A stretch of DNA of 64,000 bases from Desulfosarcina ovata subsp. ovata (lineage in GTDB: Bacteria; Desulfobacterota; Desulfobacteria; Desulfobacterales; Desulfosarcinaceae): positions 1,922,001 to 1,986,000 of the forward strand of contig NZ_AP021879.1 in NCBI RefSeq assembly GCF_009689005.1. Direction: 5' to 3'. The notes beneath the pieces were generated by a model. That model ran no database searches. It was not told where the DNA came from and was given only the letters and a program-made list of their open reading frames with translations. Shown in pieces: positions 1 through 8,374 of this stretch (within the stretch, counting starts at the first letter, position 1; the number at the start of each line of letters is the position of its first letter). The translations under genes were made by a program, and so were the position numbers.

Positions 1-673
1 TCGCAATATCCAATATGGGTTCCTTGCCTTGATACTTGGCACGCAGTAATTCGTTGTATGTGTGTCGGTTTATATTTTCCTTCGCTCCACCAAGGGAACG
101 ACCAATGATCTTCTTTACCCAGGCTTTGGGGCCAGTTTGAAGCGTTGTCAAAGGCGCGGTAAAATGAATGATCGTCAAATTGGGAAAGGTGTTGCGTATT
201 TTTTCAATCTCACTTTCATACTCAGCAAACAGTTTCTCGGGATCGGCGTTGGCAAGGATATCCACATAGCAGAACTTCAACGCAGCAGCATCGGCCTTTT
301 TGCCGATACCGCCTTCGATGTAACGCGAAAAATCGTTAATTTTGGTTTCGGGTTGGGTATTTTTGCCGACTCGGGAGTGGGCCAGGACACCTGAAGTCAG
401 TTCAGCGGGGTCTGTACTTTCAACAATCTTCAGCTTAATTTCGGGATAATCCTTCATGATATCCCGAACACCGTCAAGAATATTGTACCCGACAGACTGG
501 TGACCAAAGTAGAAGCTCTTTTTAGAAAGCTTATCCCATGTTGTATCCGGGACGTCATTCAAATTTTTATAGGTCCCTTTTTTTTGTTCCATTTCTCCCC
601 CTTGAGAACAGGACAATGTTATCAATAAAGTCGAACATATTAGCGCTATTATTAATTTGTGCTTTTCAATCAT
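1..673 (-). CDS. Putative lipoprotein, SGNH-hydrolase-like, 3' end outside window
   Basis: Read directly on the minus strand from ATG at 673; 224 codons are open to the window edge, so the C-terminus is missing. The start is preceded by a GAGGT ribosome site. Residues 1-20 form a lipoprotein signal with lipobox LSCS, so the mature protein is probably membrane-anchored. The segment FYFGHQSVGYNILDG shortly after is, as I recall, typical of uncharacterised SGNH/GDSL-hydrolase-like proteins of polysaccharide loci; no catalytic triad can be confirmed from this fragment. It is codirectional with the EPS operon further right, so a role in polysaccharide modification is plausible, but that is inference. 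Confidence 0.75.
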   Translation of the reverse strand, partial: MIEKHKLIIALICSTLLITLSCSQGGEMEQKKGTYKNLNDVPDTTWDKLSKKSFYFGHQSVGYNILDGVRDIMKDYPEIKLKIVESTDPAELTSGVLAHSRVGKNTQPETKINDFSRYIEGGIGKKADAAALKFCYVDILANADPEKLFAEYESEIEKIRNTFPNLTIIHFTAPLTTLQTGPKAWVKKIIGRSLGGAKENINRHTYNELLRAKYQGKEPILDIA

Positions 674-1046
674 AAGTTACCTCAACTGTTCTCAAATTTT
701 GAGCTTTGAGTTTTGAATTTTGAATTGGTTTCTCACCGCCCGCTTCGCTTGAGACGCAAAGTCCGCGAAGTGGTTTGATTTCCCTAACGGGAACGAAAAA
801 GCTTTGACGAAACCAACTTCCTATTTCTTTTTTTTGCGTACTCTGCGGCTCTGCGGTGATATTTTTGATGTTAAATCTGTGTATTATTATTTGGGGACAC
901 GGATGAACGCAGATGAACACGGATAGGGCAAAATTTAATCAGCTGCGCTGAAATAACACCTGAAAATCTTTATCCGTGTTTATCCTGAAAATCCGTGTAC
1001 AATTTAACGAATCAAACCAACCAAATTTTCCATATTCTGCTTTGAG
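674..1046. repeat. Intergenic cluster of dispersed repeats (families C, B, A)
   Basis: No gene. Contains an AT-rich TTTTGAAT stretch (about 690-727, family C), one family B element (about 733-862, from CACCGCCCGCTTCG to CTCTGCGGTGA) and one family A hairpin (about 893-1008, arms of ACACGGAT words). Confidence 0.85.
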
Positions 1047-1240
1047 CTATACAAAAAGTGATCTGACCACATCCATAATTTTTCTGGCATTTTCAATGCA
1101 TTTAACAGCATCTTCTTCCAAATAAGCTTCCTCAGGTGTCAATTCCGGGAGTCCGTTGGGATACCGTGTTGTGATGTAGAATCGGTCAAGTTGAAACAGC
1201 GCATTTTTCCAGCGCTTTAAATTGTCTTTTCAACACTCAT
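1047..1240 (-). pseudogene. HEPN-domain toxin remnant (C-terminal part), locus 1
   Basis: An ATG at 1240 gives MSVEKTI then a stop. A different frame encodes the C-terminus of a HEPN protein (FYITTRYPNGLPELTPEEAY, then an acidic helix ending VVRSLFV). Compared with the sister remnant at 17555-17751 it has an extra T that shifts the frame, and most of the N-terminal HEPN helices are gone. It overlaps the 3' end of the broken nucleotidyltransferase upstream, the usual MNT-HEPN order. Almost certainly non-functional. Confidence 0.7.
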
Positions 1241-1554
1241 AGATAACCTCACCCTTTTCAATTATTTGTTTGATGAAAAACCGGTGGGCAATCTTTTCCA
1301 ATTCATCGGACGTATATATCAGCATGTCCACGGAACGACCCGTGAGTACCTGTTGAATCTCTTCATAATCGTTATATCGATCAAAAAAGCGCTTATTGGT
1401 TTCGGTGATGATCATCAAATCCACATCGCTTTTCCGGGTCTGCGTCCTTTGGAAAAGGAACCAAAAAGATAGGCTTTTCTTGTTTTGCTTTTCTTAAAAA
1501 CCGTCAATAAGAGCTTTTTGATCCGTTGAATTTCAATATGTTCATTTTTTTCAT
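1230..1554 (-). pseudogene. MNT-type nucleotidyltransferase remnant, frameshifted, locus 1
   Basis: The minus strand encodes AYLFGSFSKG in one frame and TQTRKSDVDLMIITETNKRF in the next. Joined, they give the GSF...DVD active site of minimal nucleotidyltransferases (MNT antitoxins of HEPN toxins), so a one-base frameshift lies in the GGACGCAG stretch. The expected N-terminal frame (IEIQRIKKLLLTVFKKSK) also lacks an in-frame ATG, although an out-of-frame ATG lies at 1554. The C-terminus to 1230 is intact. A second, differently broken copy lies at 17741-17935. Confidence 0.7.
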
Positions 1555-1893
1555 TTTCCTTTCACCGCCCGCTACGCTCGAGGCGCAAAGTTTATATCGT
1601 GAGTTGTTGGTTGATTGTGGTGGGCTGTGAAATTCTGCAGAACGTTCGATCTCCAACCTTCCACCTACCATCTACGACCTACATTGATTGCCACGGACCC
1701 ACATGGACAACTGATTAATTTTGAATTCTTAATTTCGAATTTTGAATTTGTCTGTTGTGGGTTGGTGGCTGTGATCGCAAGGACTGTATATGTATTGAGT
1801 TTTTTTAGCATGGGGGAATCTCCGTAGTAGTTTAGGCGAGGGGCTATGGGCTATTGGCGATAGGAAAAAAGCCGTTTTACCCACCTCATTTTT
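1555..1893. repeat. Repeat-filled gap (B half-element, D, C and G words)
   Basis: No gene. It holds a B half-element (1561-1590), GTGGGTTGGTGG-type D words, AATTTTGAATTC C words (about 1718-1750) and a GGGCTATTGG G word (about 1843-1862). Confidence 0.7.
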
Positions 1894-2253
1894 CTATTTT
1901 TTTGAACGTGCCTTGATTAGACCGCCAAGCATTTTTCCTATGGTAATTGCCTGTTGATCAAGACTTTTAAAATCGTCATCATCCACATAACCAATCTGAG
2001 TTGCGATTTCCAATTGTGTTCTCAGTTCTGCGAGTGAACCCTTTGCTATGTACAGGAATCTTACAGCATCTTTGTCAGTATCCCGTTCATCTCCCTCTGC
2101 GATATTACTCGGAACACTCACCGATGAGCGCCTGATTTGGTCAGCCAGTCCATAATCCTTTCGAAAATTTCCATGTTTGGTAATCTCATAAATGTTGATT
2201 GCCAGATCGCGCGATTTCTGCCAGACAACCAGTTCTTTAAACCCCTTAGACAT
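1894..2253 (-). CDS. Four-helix bundle protein (23S rRNA intervening-sequence / S23 family)
   Basis: 119 aa. It opens MSKGFKELVVWQKSRDLAIN and carries RRSSVSVPSNIAEG, signatures of the small four-helix bundle family first described in 23S rRNA intervening sequences. A GTG one codon upstream is an alternative start. Function is unknown; such genes occur as multicopy accessory genes, and a second member lies at 31271. It stands alone among repeats just downstream (minus strand) of the HepT gene at 2306. Full length, and probably expressed with that module. Confidence 0.85.
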   Translation of the reverse strand: MSKGFKELVVWQKSRDLAINIYEITKHGNFRKDYGLADQIRRSSVSVPSNIAEGDERDTDKDAVRFLYIAKGSLAELRTQLEIATQIGYVDDDDFKSLDQQAITIGKMLGGLIKARSKK

Positions 2254-2305
2254 CACACCATTCCAATGTCCAACCGCCTATTGGCTATAGCCCAGAGCCT
2301 ATCAG

Positions 2306-2734
2306 CTATACCTTTCTATTTTTCAACCAATCGACGATCGTATCTTTGTACCTGTCGAAGTCTTCAAGCCGTTTACGAAGTATACCAACAACGATTTCTG
2401 CATCTACCCGATCATAATGATGGACAATGACATTTCGGAACTTGGCAATTTGTTCCATGGTCCGGCAAATATTGGTACCAAGGATTCCATTTTCCTTAAG
2501 AGCGATAAATGCGTCCGCATAGCTTTCCGGGATTCTATATTTTTGGTCAGAGATGATATGTCCTGCAATATCCACACAGGTTTCGATCATCATTTGTAAG
2601 GTTCTTTCGATTATTCGCTGGCTTTTCCAATCGCTTTTGTAGTCTTCTACCGATATCGACCGGAAACCTTGGATTTGGGATGTATACTCTTCCAGTTCAC
2701 TCAATTTTCGGAGAATGAGGGTTTCATCAACCAT
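2306..2734 (-). CDS. HepT-like HEPN toxin (DUF86), locus 2
   Basis: 142 aa, helical. The conserved RNVIVHHY motif (R-x4-H family) near residue 105 is the HEPN ribonuclease/toxin active site. In this family the partner MNT protein blocks the toxin, in described cases by AMPylating it. Here the upstream MNT gene (2727-2935) has lost its catalytic core, so the toxin appears to stand without a cognate antitoxin in cis. The start at 2734 overlaps the MNT 3' end by 8 nt, the same spacing as at 7106/7113. A homologous but reciprocally broken locus lies at 7042-7528. Confidence 0.85.
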   Translation of the reverse strand: MVDETLILRKLSELEEYTSQIQGFRSISVEDYKSDWKSQRIIERTLQMMIETCVDIAGHIISDQKYRIPESYADAFIALKENGILGTNICRTMEQIAKFRNVIVHHYDRVDAEIVVGILRKRLEDFDRYKDTIVDWLKNRKV

Positions 2735-2935
2735 GATAAAACCGCCTTTTTAGGATTGCCGATTCCAATCGATGGTAATCAAAATATTTTCGCATGATCA
2801 ACGAAGAATGCGCATGCCTTATAAATGGTTGTTTGTCTACTATGCAAAAATTACGTCTTTTCTTTCTTCCAAGTACTGGCTGGCGGACTTGATACGCTTC
2901 GAAATATCTTTTGGTAATTTGGACTGTCTGATCAT
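2727..2935 (-). pseudogene. MNT antitoxin with internal deletion, locus 2
   Basis: ATG at 2935 gives MIRQSKLPKDISKRIKSASQ and runs to KDVIFA, then tandem stops. The sequence resumes in another frame as DKQPFIRHAHSS through RRFYHG. Alignment with the intact copy at 7106-7528 shows loss of a segment equal to 7220-7433 there (214 bp), which removes the GG...DVD catalytic region. 214 is not a multiple of 3. Non-functional as an AMPylase; the flanking sequence stays closely similar to the 7.1-kb copy, so the duplication is recent. Confidence 0.8.
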
Positions 2936-2944
2936 TTTTTTGGT

Positions 2945-3001
2945 TCATCGCCCACTTCGGGCTTCTGATATAACGTTGGTATCCAAAAGATATTTGATCA
3001 A
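2945..3001 (-). pseudogene. VapC (PIN) toxin N-terminal stub, 18 codons
   Basis: TTG at 3001 opens LIKYLLDTNVISEARSGR then a stop. LLDTNVIS is the first acidic strand of PIN-domain VapC toxins. The rest is replaced by sequence leading into the MNT fragment. It overlaps the Phd/VapB-type antitoxin stop, as in the sister locus at 13.7 kb. Confidence 0.7.
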
Positions 3002-3072
3002 AACGCATCAACCGTCCTTCCGGCGGACTGATCCCTCAAACTCTCGAAATCGCTATCTGAAATTTCTACATC
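2998..3072 (-). pseudogene. Phd-type antitoxin C-terminal fragment
   Basis: Encodes DVEISDSDFESLRDQSAGRT..DAF, nearly identical to the C-terminus of the antitoxin fragment at 13712-13925. The upstream codon in frame is a stop, so only about 24 codons survive. Confidence 0.65.
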
Positions 3073-3446
3073 CCCTAACTATCTTCTTTTTATGTTTTTC
3101 TTTTCGCTCACAGTGTAAATAATTTTGAATTTTTAGTTTTGAATTTACAATTTGTTTGTTGTGGGTTGTGGGTCGCTTGTTGTTATTGTTCAAACTGACA
3201 GCTTCTATTTCCCAACTTCTGGCTTCTGGATTCTGACTCCTGATCCTTAACCTTCATTGGAAATTAAGATTTCATCATTCAGAATTGTTCTTTCACCGCC
3301 TTATTTAAAACTTCTTTTTCACCGCCCGCTTCGCTTGAGGCGCAAAGTTCACAGAGATTTTATTTTGCCACGGGCATACACAGACCCAAAAATATCTATT
3401 CTTTATTGCCACAGACGCACACAAACCTACACGGACCGAGGCAAAA
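3073..3446. repeat. Repeat-filled gap (C, D, E, B and F words)
   Basis: No gene. It holds C words (3119-3156), GTTGTGGG D words (3155-3185), CTTCTGGCTTCTGG E words (about 3205-3245), C words again (3255-3292), a B left half (3297-3360) and F words (GCCACGGGCATACACAGACC, GCCACAGACGCACAC; 3365-3440). Five families lie within 370 bp. Confidence 0.75.
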
Positions 3447-3929
3447 TCAAAAATCTATCTCAGTTATTTGATCCAAAAAATGGTTAATCTGCTTTTTCAG
3501 CATTTTACTGGTGGGCAGCAATTTTCTGGCTACGATCTGTTCCCTTTCCCAATCCAATTCAAATGCGTATGCGTGTCGGAATTTATGGCGGAAAGCTCGG
3601 AAATCATCCAAGCGTGCATACAATTCGTCGTCAATGACCCTCGGCCGGTAGCCGGATATTTCCATTTTCATCCGTTTCAGCAAGTCTTTATGCCAAGTCG
3701 ACTGTCCAAGGTCATTTTCAAAAAAACGTGCAATGGATCGAAAGATATTTTCACAGCCATTGTAAAAATTGTGCAGCAAGTATCCGACGGCACCGCGGTC
3801 GTAATTGGGGACCTTCTCCGGTGGGAGTTCGATCTTTTTTTTGACATCGTTGAATTCCTTGACGACCATCTCTATTTTTACCAGTTCATCGGCGATGTCG
3901 GCTTTCAACAATTGGATGTTATACGCCAT
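3447..3929 (-). CDS. HEPN toxin (HepT-like), locus 3, intact pair
   Basis: 160 aa. RAFRHKFRHAY around residue 113 is the HEPN R-x4-6-H motif; the helices before it (GYLLHNFYNGCENIFRSIAR) are typical. Likely an RNA-cleaving toxin held inactive by the MNT protein encoded just upstream. ATG at 3929 overlaps the MNT stop by 11 nt, so the pair is translationally coupled. Related loci: 21941-22441 (intact) and a 24-codon relic at 23393-23466. Family-level assignment is good; substrate unknown. Confidence 0.85.
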   Translation of the reverse strand: MAYNIQLLKADIADELVKIEMVVKEFNDVKKKIELPPEKVPNYDRGAVGYLLHNFYNGCENIFRSIARFFENDLGQSTWHKDLLKRMKMEISGYRPRVIDDELYARLDDFRAFRHKFRHAYAFELDWEREQIVARKLLPTSKMLKKQINHFLDQITEIDF

Positions 3930-4263
3930 ACACTTTCTCTCCGCGTTCTACAATTTTTCTGATAAACGTGCAGTCGTCGCTGTCAGTGTACAGATCGATG
4001 GGCAATTGCACCGCCTCTTCCAGCTCATGTCGAAAATTCCAGTATTTATCTGCAGGCAGAGACGATACATAAAGATCAACATCGGAGTCCTGTCGGATTC
4101 TGCCCGCAGCCACTGAGCCGAATATATAAACCGTTTGGAGGTTGTATTTCTTGAAAACCGGAGTGCCTTTTTCCTGCAGTTGTCTCTTGAATTCAGCGGC
4201 TCGGGCTTCTTGTTCCGATTTTTCGTTCGACCACCGTTGTTTCAATTTTTCGAATGAGGCCAT
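3919..4263 (-). CDS. MNT nucleotidyltransferase antitoxin, locus 3
   Basis: 114 aa. An N-terminal charged helix is followed by the polymerase-beta-type active site VYIFGSVAAGRIRQDSDVDL (G-S-x10-D-x-D) and PIDLYT with the third acidic residue. In characterised MNT/HEPN pairs this protein neutralises the toxin by AMPylating a tyrosine. It is upstream of and overlapping the HEPN gene at 3447. Start at ATG 4263. All catalytic residues are visible, so this is one of the few complete pairs in the region. Confidence 0.85.
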   Translation of the reverse strand: MASFEKLKQRWSNEKSEQEARAAEFKRQLQEKGTPVFKKYNLQTVYIFGSVAAGRIRQDSDVDLYVSSLPADKYWNFRHELEEAVQLPIDLYTDSDDCTFIRKIVERGEKVYGV

Positions 4264-4467
4264 CTATTGATTCACTTAAATACCTGTTGGTTGGGTCAGC
4301 TCAATCGGTTTAATTGGTTCACCGCCCACTCCGTTAGAGGCGCAAAGGACGCGGAAGATTGCAATCGCCCATAGCCTACCATAGCCTATTGCCTCTGACC
4401 TATCTGAATAGGAAACGAAAACTGCTCTATCCGCGTTTATCTGTGAAAATCCGCGTCCAATTATGGT

Positions 4468-5010
4468 CTATTGAACGGTGTGGCCTCGTTTTTCCAACAC
4501 GTCCTTCAGCGTCGACCGCGCGCTGCCCTCCACATGCACCAATTTGATGGCACCGGGTTTTTCGGGTATGGATGCAATCCAGTCGACAAGGCCTTTCTGG
4601 TCGGCGTGGGCAGAGTAGCCGGTCAGTGTATGAACCTTGGCGTTGATGGTTTTGCGGTCGTCGTCGAGGTAGACGTAACCGCCTGGCTTGTCGGCATAAT
4701 CCTGAATGGCCCGGCCGGGTGTGCCGGCGGCTTGGTAGCCGACGAAAAGGATGTCGTTTGTTGAATCCTCTATCCCTTTTGCCAGATGATCGACGATCCT
4801 GCCGCCGGTGCACATGCCGCTGCCGGCAAGGATGATCGCCGGTCCGCTGGCATCGCAGAGTTTTAAATGGTTGTGATGGTTTTCCACGGCGTATAGGCCA
4901 TTGAAGTCGATGGGATGATCGCCTTTGCGGTGAATTTCCTTGGCTTCTTTGTCCCAGTATTCGGAAAGGTTTGAATAAATTTTCGTTATTTCAAGACCAA
5001 GCGGTGAATT
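4468..5010 (-). pseudogene. MBL-fold/beta-CASP nuclease, 5'-truncated paralogue
   Basis: About 180 codons match the C-terminal 40% of the complete gene at 18310-19647 (SPLGLEITKIYSNLSEYWDK, ILAGSGMCTGGR, TGYSAHADQKGL). The zinc-binding HxHxDH half is absent: at 5010 homology stops and a RelE-toxin fragment begins. An internal ATG at 4887 opens 139 codons but cannot make an active enzyme. It differs at many residues from the 18.3-kb gene, so it is an old paralogue rather than a recent copy. Confidence 0.8.
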
Positions 5011-5072
5011 TATTTATTTTTATGGGACTCTCGATTGAGTATATCATGAGTACCGATGATTCGGTGCCTGGG
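5010..5072 (-). pseudogene. RelE/ParE-type toxin C-terminal fragment
   Basis: The minus strand reads RIIGTHDILNRESHKNK and stops, matching the end of the toxin at 7824-8111 (RTIGTHDILIRDSHKT). About 17 codons are left, abutting the truncated MBL gene on one side and a HicA start stub (about 5092-5104) on the other. Confidence 0.65.
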
Positions 5073-6351
5073 TTACATGGGTTCGTTGTGTTACTAAATT
5101 TCATGTGATTGTTGTCTCATTTTTCTGACAGAATTGACAAGATTTATCTGTGATGCTTCCGCTATTCAAAGCTTCCAATCTATGCCTATCGCCCATGACC
5201 TATTTGATCTGTCAGCCAAATCATCTGTGTCTGTCTGTGTGGGTCGGTGGCTAATTCTTTCACCGCCCGCTTTCGCTTGAGACGCTGAGTTCTCAGAGAA
5301 TTAGATTTCCTATGATGGATGGGTGTCGATTTTATCTTTTTCTCTCGCCCACTTCGTTCGAGTACGCGGAGGCGCAGAGTGGGTTTGATTCCTGAGGGGG
5401 AAATCAAATAGAATAGGTAGTTCTATCGATTTTATTGTTTTTTGGCGAAGCCAACCATATCTGGTCTCTCTGTGGGCTCTGCGGCTCTGTGAGAGATAAT
5501 TTGTTTCTCGCCCGCTTCGCTCGAGGCCACAGAGACGCGGAGGGGATTGATTTCTGAAGGGCGAAATCAAACGATACGGTTTTCTATCTGCTTTTAGATC
5601 TTTCGGGCGCAGCCCGTTAAATCCTGATCTTTCTCTCTGTGATCTCTGCGACTCTGCGAGAGATAATTTGTTTCTCGCCCGCTTCGCTCGAGTACACAAA
5701 GACGCGGAGGGGTTTGATTCCTGAAGGACGAAATCAATCTAAAACGGATGAAAGCCGATTTCTATGGGCATAGCCTAACTACCTATTCATTCTCTGTGTG
5801 TGCTCTGCGACTCTGCGAGAAACAGCAATTATAAATTTTTAGTTTTGAATTTTGAATTTTGAATTATAAGCGAATTAAAAACCTCAAATCAAAATTAATA
5901 ATTCATCATTTAGAATTTTTCTTTCACCGCCCGCTTCGCTTGAGATGCAAAGTCTGCGAAGTGGTTTGATTTCCCTGACGGGAACGAAAAAAGCGTCGGC
6001 GAAGCAAACCCTATATCTTTTCTTTGCGTTCGTTGCGACTCTGCGGTGATATTTTTTGCTGTATCCGCGTGTATCTGTGAAAAACCGTGTGCTATTACTG
6101 TTTTTTTTGGGGACACGGATGAACGCGGATTAACACGGATTTGGTATTCAGTTTCTCAACTTCGTTGAGTTGAAAAATTCAACTGCTTTATCAGTGTTTA
6201 TCTGTGAAGATCCGTGTGCTATTGTCTTTCGAGTTAAGAATTGGTTTTTTGGCGAAGCCCACTTAAATGCTTTCTCTCTGTCTACTCTGCGTCTCTGCGA
6301 GAGACTACTTTTTTATCTCGCCTGCTTACGCTCGGGACGGAGAAATCGTGT
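5073..6351. repeat. 1.3-kb repeat block with HicA stub and several B elements
   Basis: No intact gene. About 5092-5290 is near-identical to 15622-15825: the first codons of HicA, GACAAGATTTATCTGTGATG, a G word, then F and B words. Successive B elements or halves follow (about 5250-5500, 5505-5660, 5680-5822, 5922-6050, 6235-6330), with C words at 5828-5920 and a family A hairpin at about 6111-6226. Confidence 0.8.
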
Positions 6352-6726
6352 TCAAATCGTATATGGGATTTCCACAAAAGCATGCTTGGAAGGATCAAAA
6401 TCTTTGGTATTTCTGGTTGTTAAAAGAGTATTATGGTTTATTGACAATGCCGCTTGAAATGCATCCGGCAACTTCCAGCGATACTCCCTGCGCATTTGCG
6501 CAGCGAGATCCGCAATCGCTTTATCGATGCTGAATATGTTGTATTGATTAAGAAAAGATTTCACCAAATCCAGCTTTTCTTTTTCCACACCAACCAGGAT
6601 TTCCGCCCACGTAATAACAGAAATCGATGTCTTTTCTGGATTGATTCCCAAGAGAAATTGTGTGGCCGCATCAATACCATTCAGGTGGTCGATGATTATC
6701 ACTGAATCGAGCAACCGTTCGATCAT
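6352..6726 (-). CDS. vapC: VapC toxin, PIN-domain ribonuclease
   Basis: 124 aa from ATG at 6726, which overlaps the antitoxin stop by ATGA; an ATG at 6738 is possible but adds only four residues. PIN acidic residues are visible: D in LLDSVIIID near residue 6, E in TWAEILVG, and the D-x3-A motif in LPDAFQAALSI followed by LLTTRNTKDF. Predicted Mg-dependent RNase acting on tRNA or other RNA and neutralised by the product of the upstream gene. Complete pair. Confidence 0.88.
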   Translation of the reverse strand: MIERLLDSVIIIDHLNGIDAATQFLLGINPEKTSISVITWAEILVGVEKEKLDLVKSFLNQYNIFSIDKAIADLAAQMRREYRWKLPDAFQAALSINHNTLLTTRNTKDFDPSKHAFVEIPYTI

Positions 6727-6962
6727 CTGTCGTGCCATTCCGATCGTAGATTCTCTTGATATTTCAATCCATCCCCTTTACGCCATACATGCCGCGTCGT
6801 TGCAATGAGGGTTTTGTATGTATCCTTTTCGGCTAATTGCTTTAACCGGCGAATTCCCTGCCTGACCGCCTCAGCTGTGGAGATGTTGTGTGCTTTGCTG
6901 TAGCTTTCGAGCCAAATCTTATCTTCAGGCGCTATGGTAATGATTATTCTTTGACCTCCCAT
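6723..6962 (-). CDS. vapB: VapB-type antitoxin (ribbon-helix-helix)
   Basis: 79 aa. Start chosen at ATG 6962 (MGGQRIIITIAPEDKIWL) because GGGAGGTGCAC lies just upstream; the longer frame runs into the operator. The pattern of one beta strand then two helices (SYSKAHNISTAEAVRQGIRR) fits an RHH DNA-binding antitoxin, with a C-terminal toxin-binding tail. A perfect palindrome at 6987-7010 upstream is the likely autoregulatory operator. Confidence 0.82.
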   Translation of the reverse strand: MGGQRIIITIAPEDKIWLESYSKAHNISTAEAVRQGIRRLKQLAEKDTYKTLIATTRHVWRKGDGLKYQENLRSEWHDR

Positions 6963-6986
6963 GTGCACCTCCCTTGGAGTTCGATC

Positions 6987-7010
6987 GTGATATATAGTCC
7001 TATATATCAC
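6987..7010 (-). promoter_or_regulatory. Palindromic operator of vapBC
   Basis: Eleven-base arms GTGATATATAG and CTATATATCAC separated by TC, 25 bp upstream of the vapB start; the TATATA stretches may also supply the -10 box. Autorepression is inferred from family knowledge. Confidence 0.6.
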
Positions 7011-7041
7011 ATCACACTTTATGGGGCAAGGGAGCTAAAGG

Positions 7042-7113
7042 GAAACCTTGCATTTGGAATGTATACTCTTCCAGTTCACTCAATTTTCGGAGAATGAGGG
7101 TTTCATCAACCAT
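7042..7113 (-). pseudogene. HepT toxin stub (first 24 codons), locus 4
   Basis: ATG at 7113 opens VDETLILRKLSELEEYT.Q.Q, the N-terminus of the HepT gene at 2306-2734, then diverges before reaching the HEPN active site. The loss leaves the MNT gene upstream without its toxin. Confidence 0.75.
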
Positions 7114-7528
7114 GATAAAACCGCCTTTTTAGGATTGTCGATTCCAATCGATGGTAATCAAAATATTTTCGCATGATCAACGAAGAATGCGCATGCCTTA
7201 CAAATGGTTGTTTGTCTACCAGCAAGCAATTGTTCTTAATCACATTCATACTGAGCGGAAGCGATGACTGGTTCAATATGATCAAATCGATCTCATCGGT
7301 ATTCAAGATGTCGGTCAAATCCTCCAGGATATCCAGTTTTGCATCGATGCAATCAACGCCTTCATCAAGGTAAACAGCAATATCGACATCGCTCAGTGGC
7401 TTTGCATCGCTTTTCGCCAATCCGCCGAACAAGTATGCAAAAATTACGTCCTTTCTTTTTTCCAGATACTGGCTGGCGGACTTGATACGATCCGAAATAT
7501 CTTTTGGTAATTTTGAATGTCTGATCAT
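7106..7528 (-). CDS. MNT nucleotidyltransferase antitoxin, locus 4, orphan
   Basis: 140 aa from ATG at 7528 (MIRHSKLPKDIS); an in-frame GTG at 7543 lies in repeat sequence. AYLFGGLAKSDAKPLSDVDI gives the G-G..DVD nucleotidyltransferase site (GG rather than GS), and EIDLIILN the third acid. Its toxin is reduced to a 24-codon stub downstream. It is the intact counterpart of the deleted MNT at 2727-2935 and could in principle restrain the orphan HepT at 2306 in trans. Confidence 0.85.
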   Translation of the reverse strand: MIRHSKLPKDISDRIKSASQYLEKRKDVIFAYLFGGLAKSDAKPLSDVDIAVYLDEGVDCIDAKLDILEDLTDILNTDEIDLIILNQSSLPLSMNVIKNNCLLVDKQPFVRHAHSSLIMRKYFDYHRLESTILKRRFYHG

Positions 7529-7823
7529 TGTTTTTTTTGCCACGGACTCACACGGACAGGGTTAAAAGAGCCTTCGGCTGGAAAAGCTTTTGATGGGACA
7601 CGGATTAACGCGGATGAACACGGATAAGGCGTAAAAGGGTCAGCTTAGCTGAATTTAAAAGACAATCTTTATCCGCGTGCATCTGTGTAAATCCGCGTAC
7701 GATTAGGTTTTTATAGGACACGGATGAACGCGGATGAACGCGGATCGGGGGTTAAAGTTTTCAGCTTCGCTGTTTTTAAAAGACAATCTTTATCCGCGTT
7801 TATCTGTGTAAATCCGTGTACAA
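7529..7823. repeat. F word and two consecutive family A hairpins
   Basis: GCCACGGACTCACACGG (about 7539-7555), then two family A elements, about 7593-7702 and 7717-7833. The second hairpin reaches the stop codon region of the RelE gene. Confidence 0.85.
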
Positions 7824-8111
7824 TTAGGTTTTATGGGAGTCTCGAATGAGAATGTCATGGGTACCGATGGTTCTAAAAACAACAGTCTTTTCATCATCAT
7901 AATGAAACGTGAATCGATACTTCATGGTAACCGATCCTTCCCATCGATTTTGAACACCTTGTATTCTTTTTATTCTGAGGGATGGGTGAAGGCTGTCCGC
8001 AAGAAACAAATTCAACTTCTCTTTGAACGCATTTTGAATGTCCTGGGGAAGCTTTTTATATTGTTTCTTGAAAGTGTTACTGAAACGATAGGTGCCTATT
8101 CGTCCAGCCAC
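7824..8111 (-). CDS. RelE/ParE-family toxin
   Basis: 95 aa. YRFSNTFKKQYKKLPQDIQN, then LHPSLRIKRI, then YRFTFHYDDEKTVVFRTIGT with HDILIR at the end: a RelE/ParE fold of the YafQ/ParE-like type. Likely an mRNA interferase or gyrase inhibitor; the subfamily cannot be decided here. The start overlaps the AbrB-type antitoxin stop by 16 nt. A C-terminal fragment of a homologue survives at 5010-5072. Confidence 0.85.
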   Translation of the reverse strand: MAGRIGTYRFSNTFKKQYKKLPQDIQNAFKEKLNLFLADSLHPSLRIKRIQGVQNRWEGSVTMKYRFTFHYDDEKTVVFRTIGTHDILIRDSHKT

Positions 8112-8374
8112 TTCACGCCTTCTTCAGCGGTTTGAAACTCTGGTGAACACCTGCCTGCCTCTATCTCTCTCTCGGCCTCTGTCTCGTTTTTTTGCCAATC
8201 CTCCGTCCAGTACCATCCCTGGGAGGGATCGATGAGCTTGCGTGGCCTTAACACGACATGGCCACTTTCGACATCTACCTCAACGTAATCGCCTGGAATA
8301 ATTTTTAGGTCGTTCATCACCTTTTTGGGAATCCGAATCTGCCCTTGGGGGCTGATTTTCATGACCGTAGGCAT
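8096..8374 (-). CDS. AbrB/MazE-type antitoxin
   Basis: 92 aa. MPTVMKISPQGQIRIPKKVM and DYVEVDVESGHVVLRP form a SpoVT-AbrB swapped-hairpin DNA-binding domain; the acidic C-terminus (EAEREIEAG..) would bind the RelE-type toxin. The start is preceded by GGAGGCGGGC. An AbrB antitoxin with a RelE-fold toxin is a known mixed pairing. Operon of two, minus strand. Confidence 0.85.
   Translation of the reverse strand: MPTVMKISPQGQIRIPKKVMNDLKIIPGDYVEVDVESGHVVLRPRKLIDPSQGWYWTEDWQKNETEAEREIEAGRCSPEFQTAEEGVKWLDE

Noticed and set aside
666..920. Minus-strand ORF of 84 codons (and similar ones in all repeat blocks, with HPCP or RAVKE strings)
   Set aside because: Pure repeat translation; the same peptides recur wherever families A and B occur.
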